Assembly (NCBI GenBank): GCA_015491015.1
Contig: WFWQ01000034.1
Location: forward strand, 1-5,673
DNA: 5,673 nucleotides
DNA from: Patescibacteria group bacterium
GTDB lineage: Bacteria; Patescibacteriota; Minisyncoccia; Minisyncoccales; S141-161
Direction of reading: 5' to 3'
The notes beneath the pieces were generated by a model that was not told the origin of the DNA, ran no database searches, and worked only from the letters and a program-made list of their open reading frames with translations. Positions within the stretch are counted from its first letter, which is position 1. Each line of letters begins with the position of its first letter. The position numbers and the translations under genes were made by a program. This document shows, in pieces, positions 5,470-5,673 of this stretch.

Positions 5470-5673
5470 AGTTAAAGAAAGGTATCTTAAAATTAAAAAC
5501 TAACTCTACTAAAGAAGTTTTAGATTTAACTTCTACTTTAAATCAACTTTTAAAAAGAGAAGGAGTTAAAGATGGGTTTTTGTATCTTTTTGTATTGCAC
5601 ACAACTTGTGCTTTAACTACCGCAGACTTAGATCCTGGCACAGATTTAGATATGTTAGATGCCTTTAGAGAAA
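5466..5673 (+). CDS. yjbQ: YjbQ family protein (UPF0047; secondary thiamine-phosphate synthase-type), N-terminal part
   Basis: The gene runs off the right edge; 69 codons are visible, about half of a family member of usual size (about 130-140 residues). It reads MKLKKGILKLKTNSTKEVLD, then VKDGFLYLFVLHTTCALTTA (34-53) and DLDPGTDLDMLDAF (54-67). GxxxGxxxxFVxHTTxAxTxxxxDPxxxxDxL is the family pattern; the HTT at 45-47 is the conserved active-site or metal-binding triplet. Here the usual N-E of TINENADP is replaced by TTADLDPGTDLD, a variant I recall as common in one branch of the family. E. coli YjbQ has weak thiamine-phosphate synthase activity in vitro and its physiological role is unsettled, so a function in thiamine supply should not be assumed. 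The ATG overlaps the preceding stop (ATGA). AGGA at 5451-5454 is a possible but distant ribosome-binding site. Confidence 0.88.
   Translation, partial: MKLKKGILKLKTNSTKEVLDLTSTLNQLLKREGVKDGFLYLFVLHTTCALTTADLDPGTDLDMLDAFRE

Noticed and set aside
1..5673. Alternative genetic code (TGA as Gly, as in Gracilibacteria/SR1)
   Set aside because: Three genes end at TGA exactly where their families end or where the next gene begins, and no in-frame TGA interrupts any family match.

Overview
The window is A+T-rich, roughly one third G+C by eye. All genes lie on the + strand and are packed end to end. Its features suggest a small-genome bacterium, most likely of the Candidate Phyla Radiation (Patescibacteria). 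The clues are a divergent MraY with an MGETG active-site motif, several poorly characterised exported proteins, arginine codons that are nearly all AGA/AGG, few clear Shine-Dalgarno sites and pervasive start/stop overlaps. TGA ends three genes (1379-1381, 2858-2860, 5467-5469) and is never read through, so the standard bacterial code applies, not the TGA=Gly code of Gracilibacteria/SR1. The lineage is inferred from family resemblance; no marker gene proves it.

Layout. At 1-320 is the C-terminal end of a D-alanyl-D-alanine carboxypeptidase (S11 family), which overlaps by one base mraY (320-1381), the enzyme that makes lipid I. A 48-base gap follows, the only real intergenic space, and it contains a perfect TATAAT. 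After it come six genes with overlaps of 4, 8, 8 and 4 bases and one 1-base gap: an exported Gmad2/GerMN-type protein (1430-2860), a short ribosome hibernation factor (2857-3201), an exported coiled-coil protein with six cysteines (3194-4522), a small membrane-anchored protein with an acidic tail (4515-4868), a SpoIIM-family membrane protein (4870-5469), and the start of a YjbQ-family gene (5466 to the window end).

How the genes fit together. The first two genes belong to peptidoglycan assembly and trimming. Four of the next five are predicted to be exported or membrane proteins, and two of them belong to families first named in endospore formers (GerM/Gmad and SpoIIM). The likeliest reading is a co-transcribed cell-envelope operon that also carries a ribosome-silencing factor and a metabolic enzyme. 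The least understood part is the pair at 3194-4868, a secreted coiled-coil protein and a membrane-anchored acidic partner. No RNA gene, mobile element, CRISPR array or clear terminator is visible.
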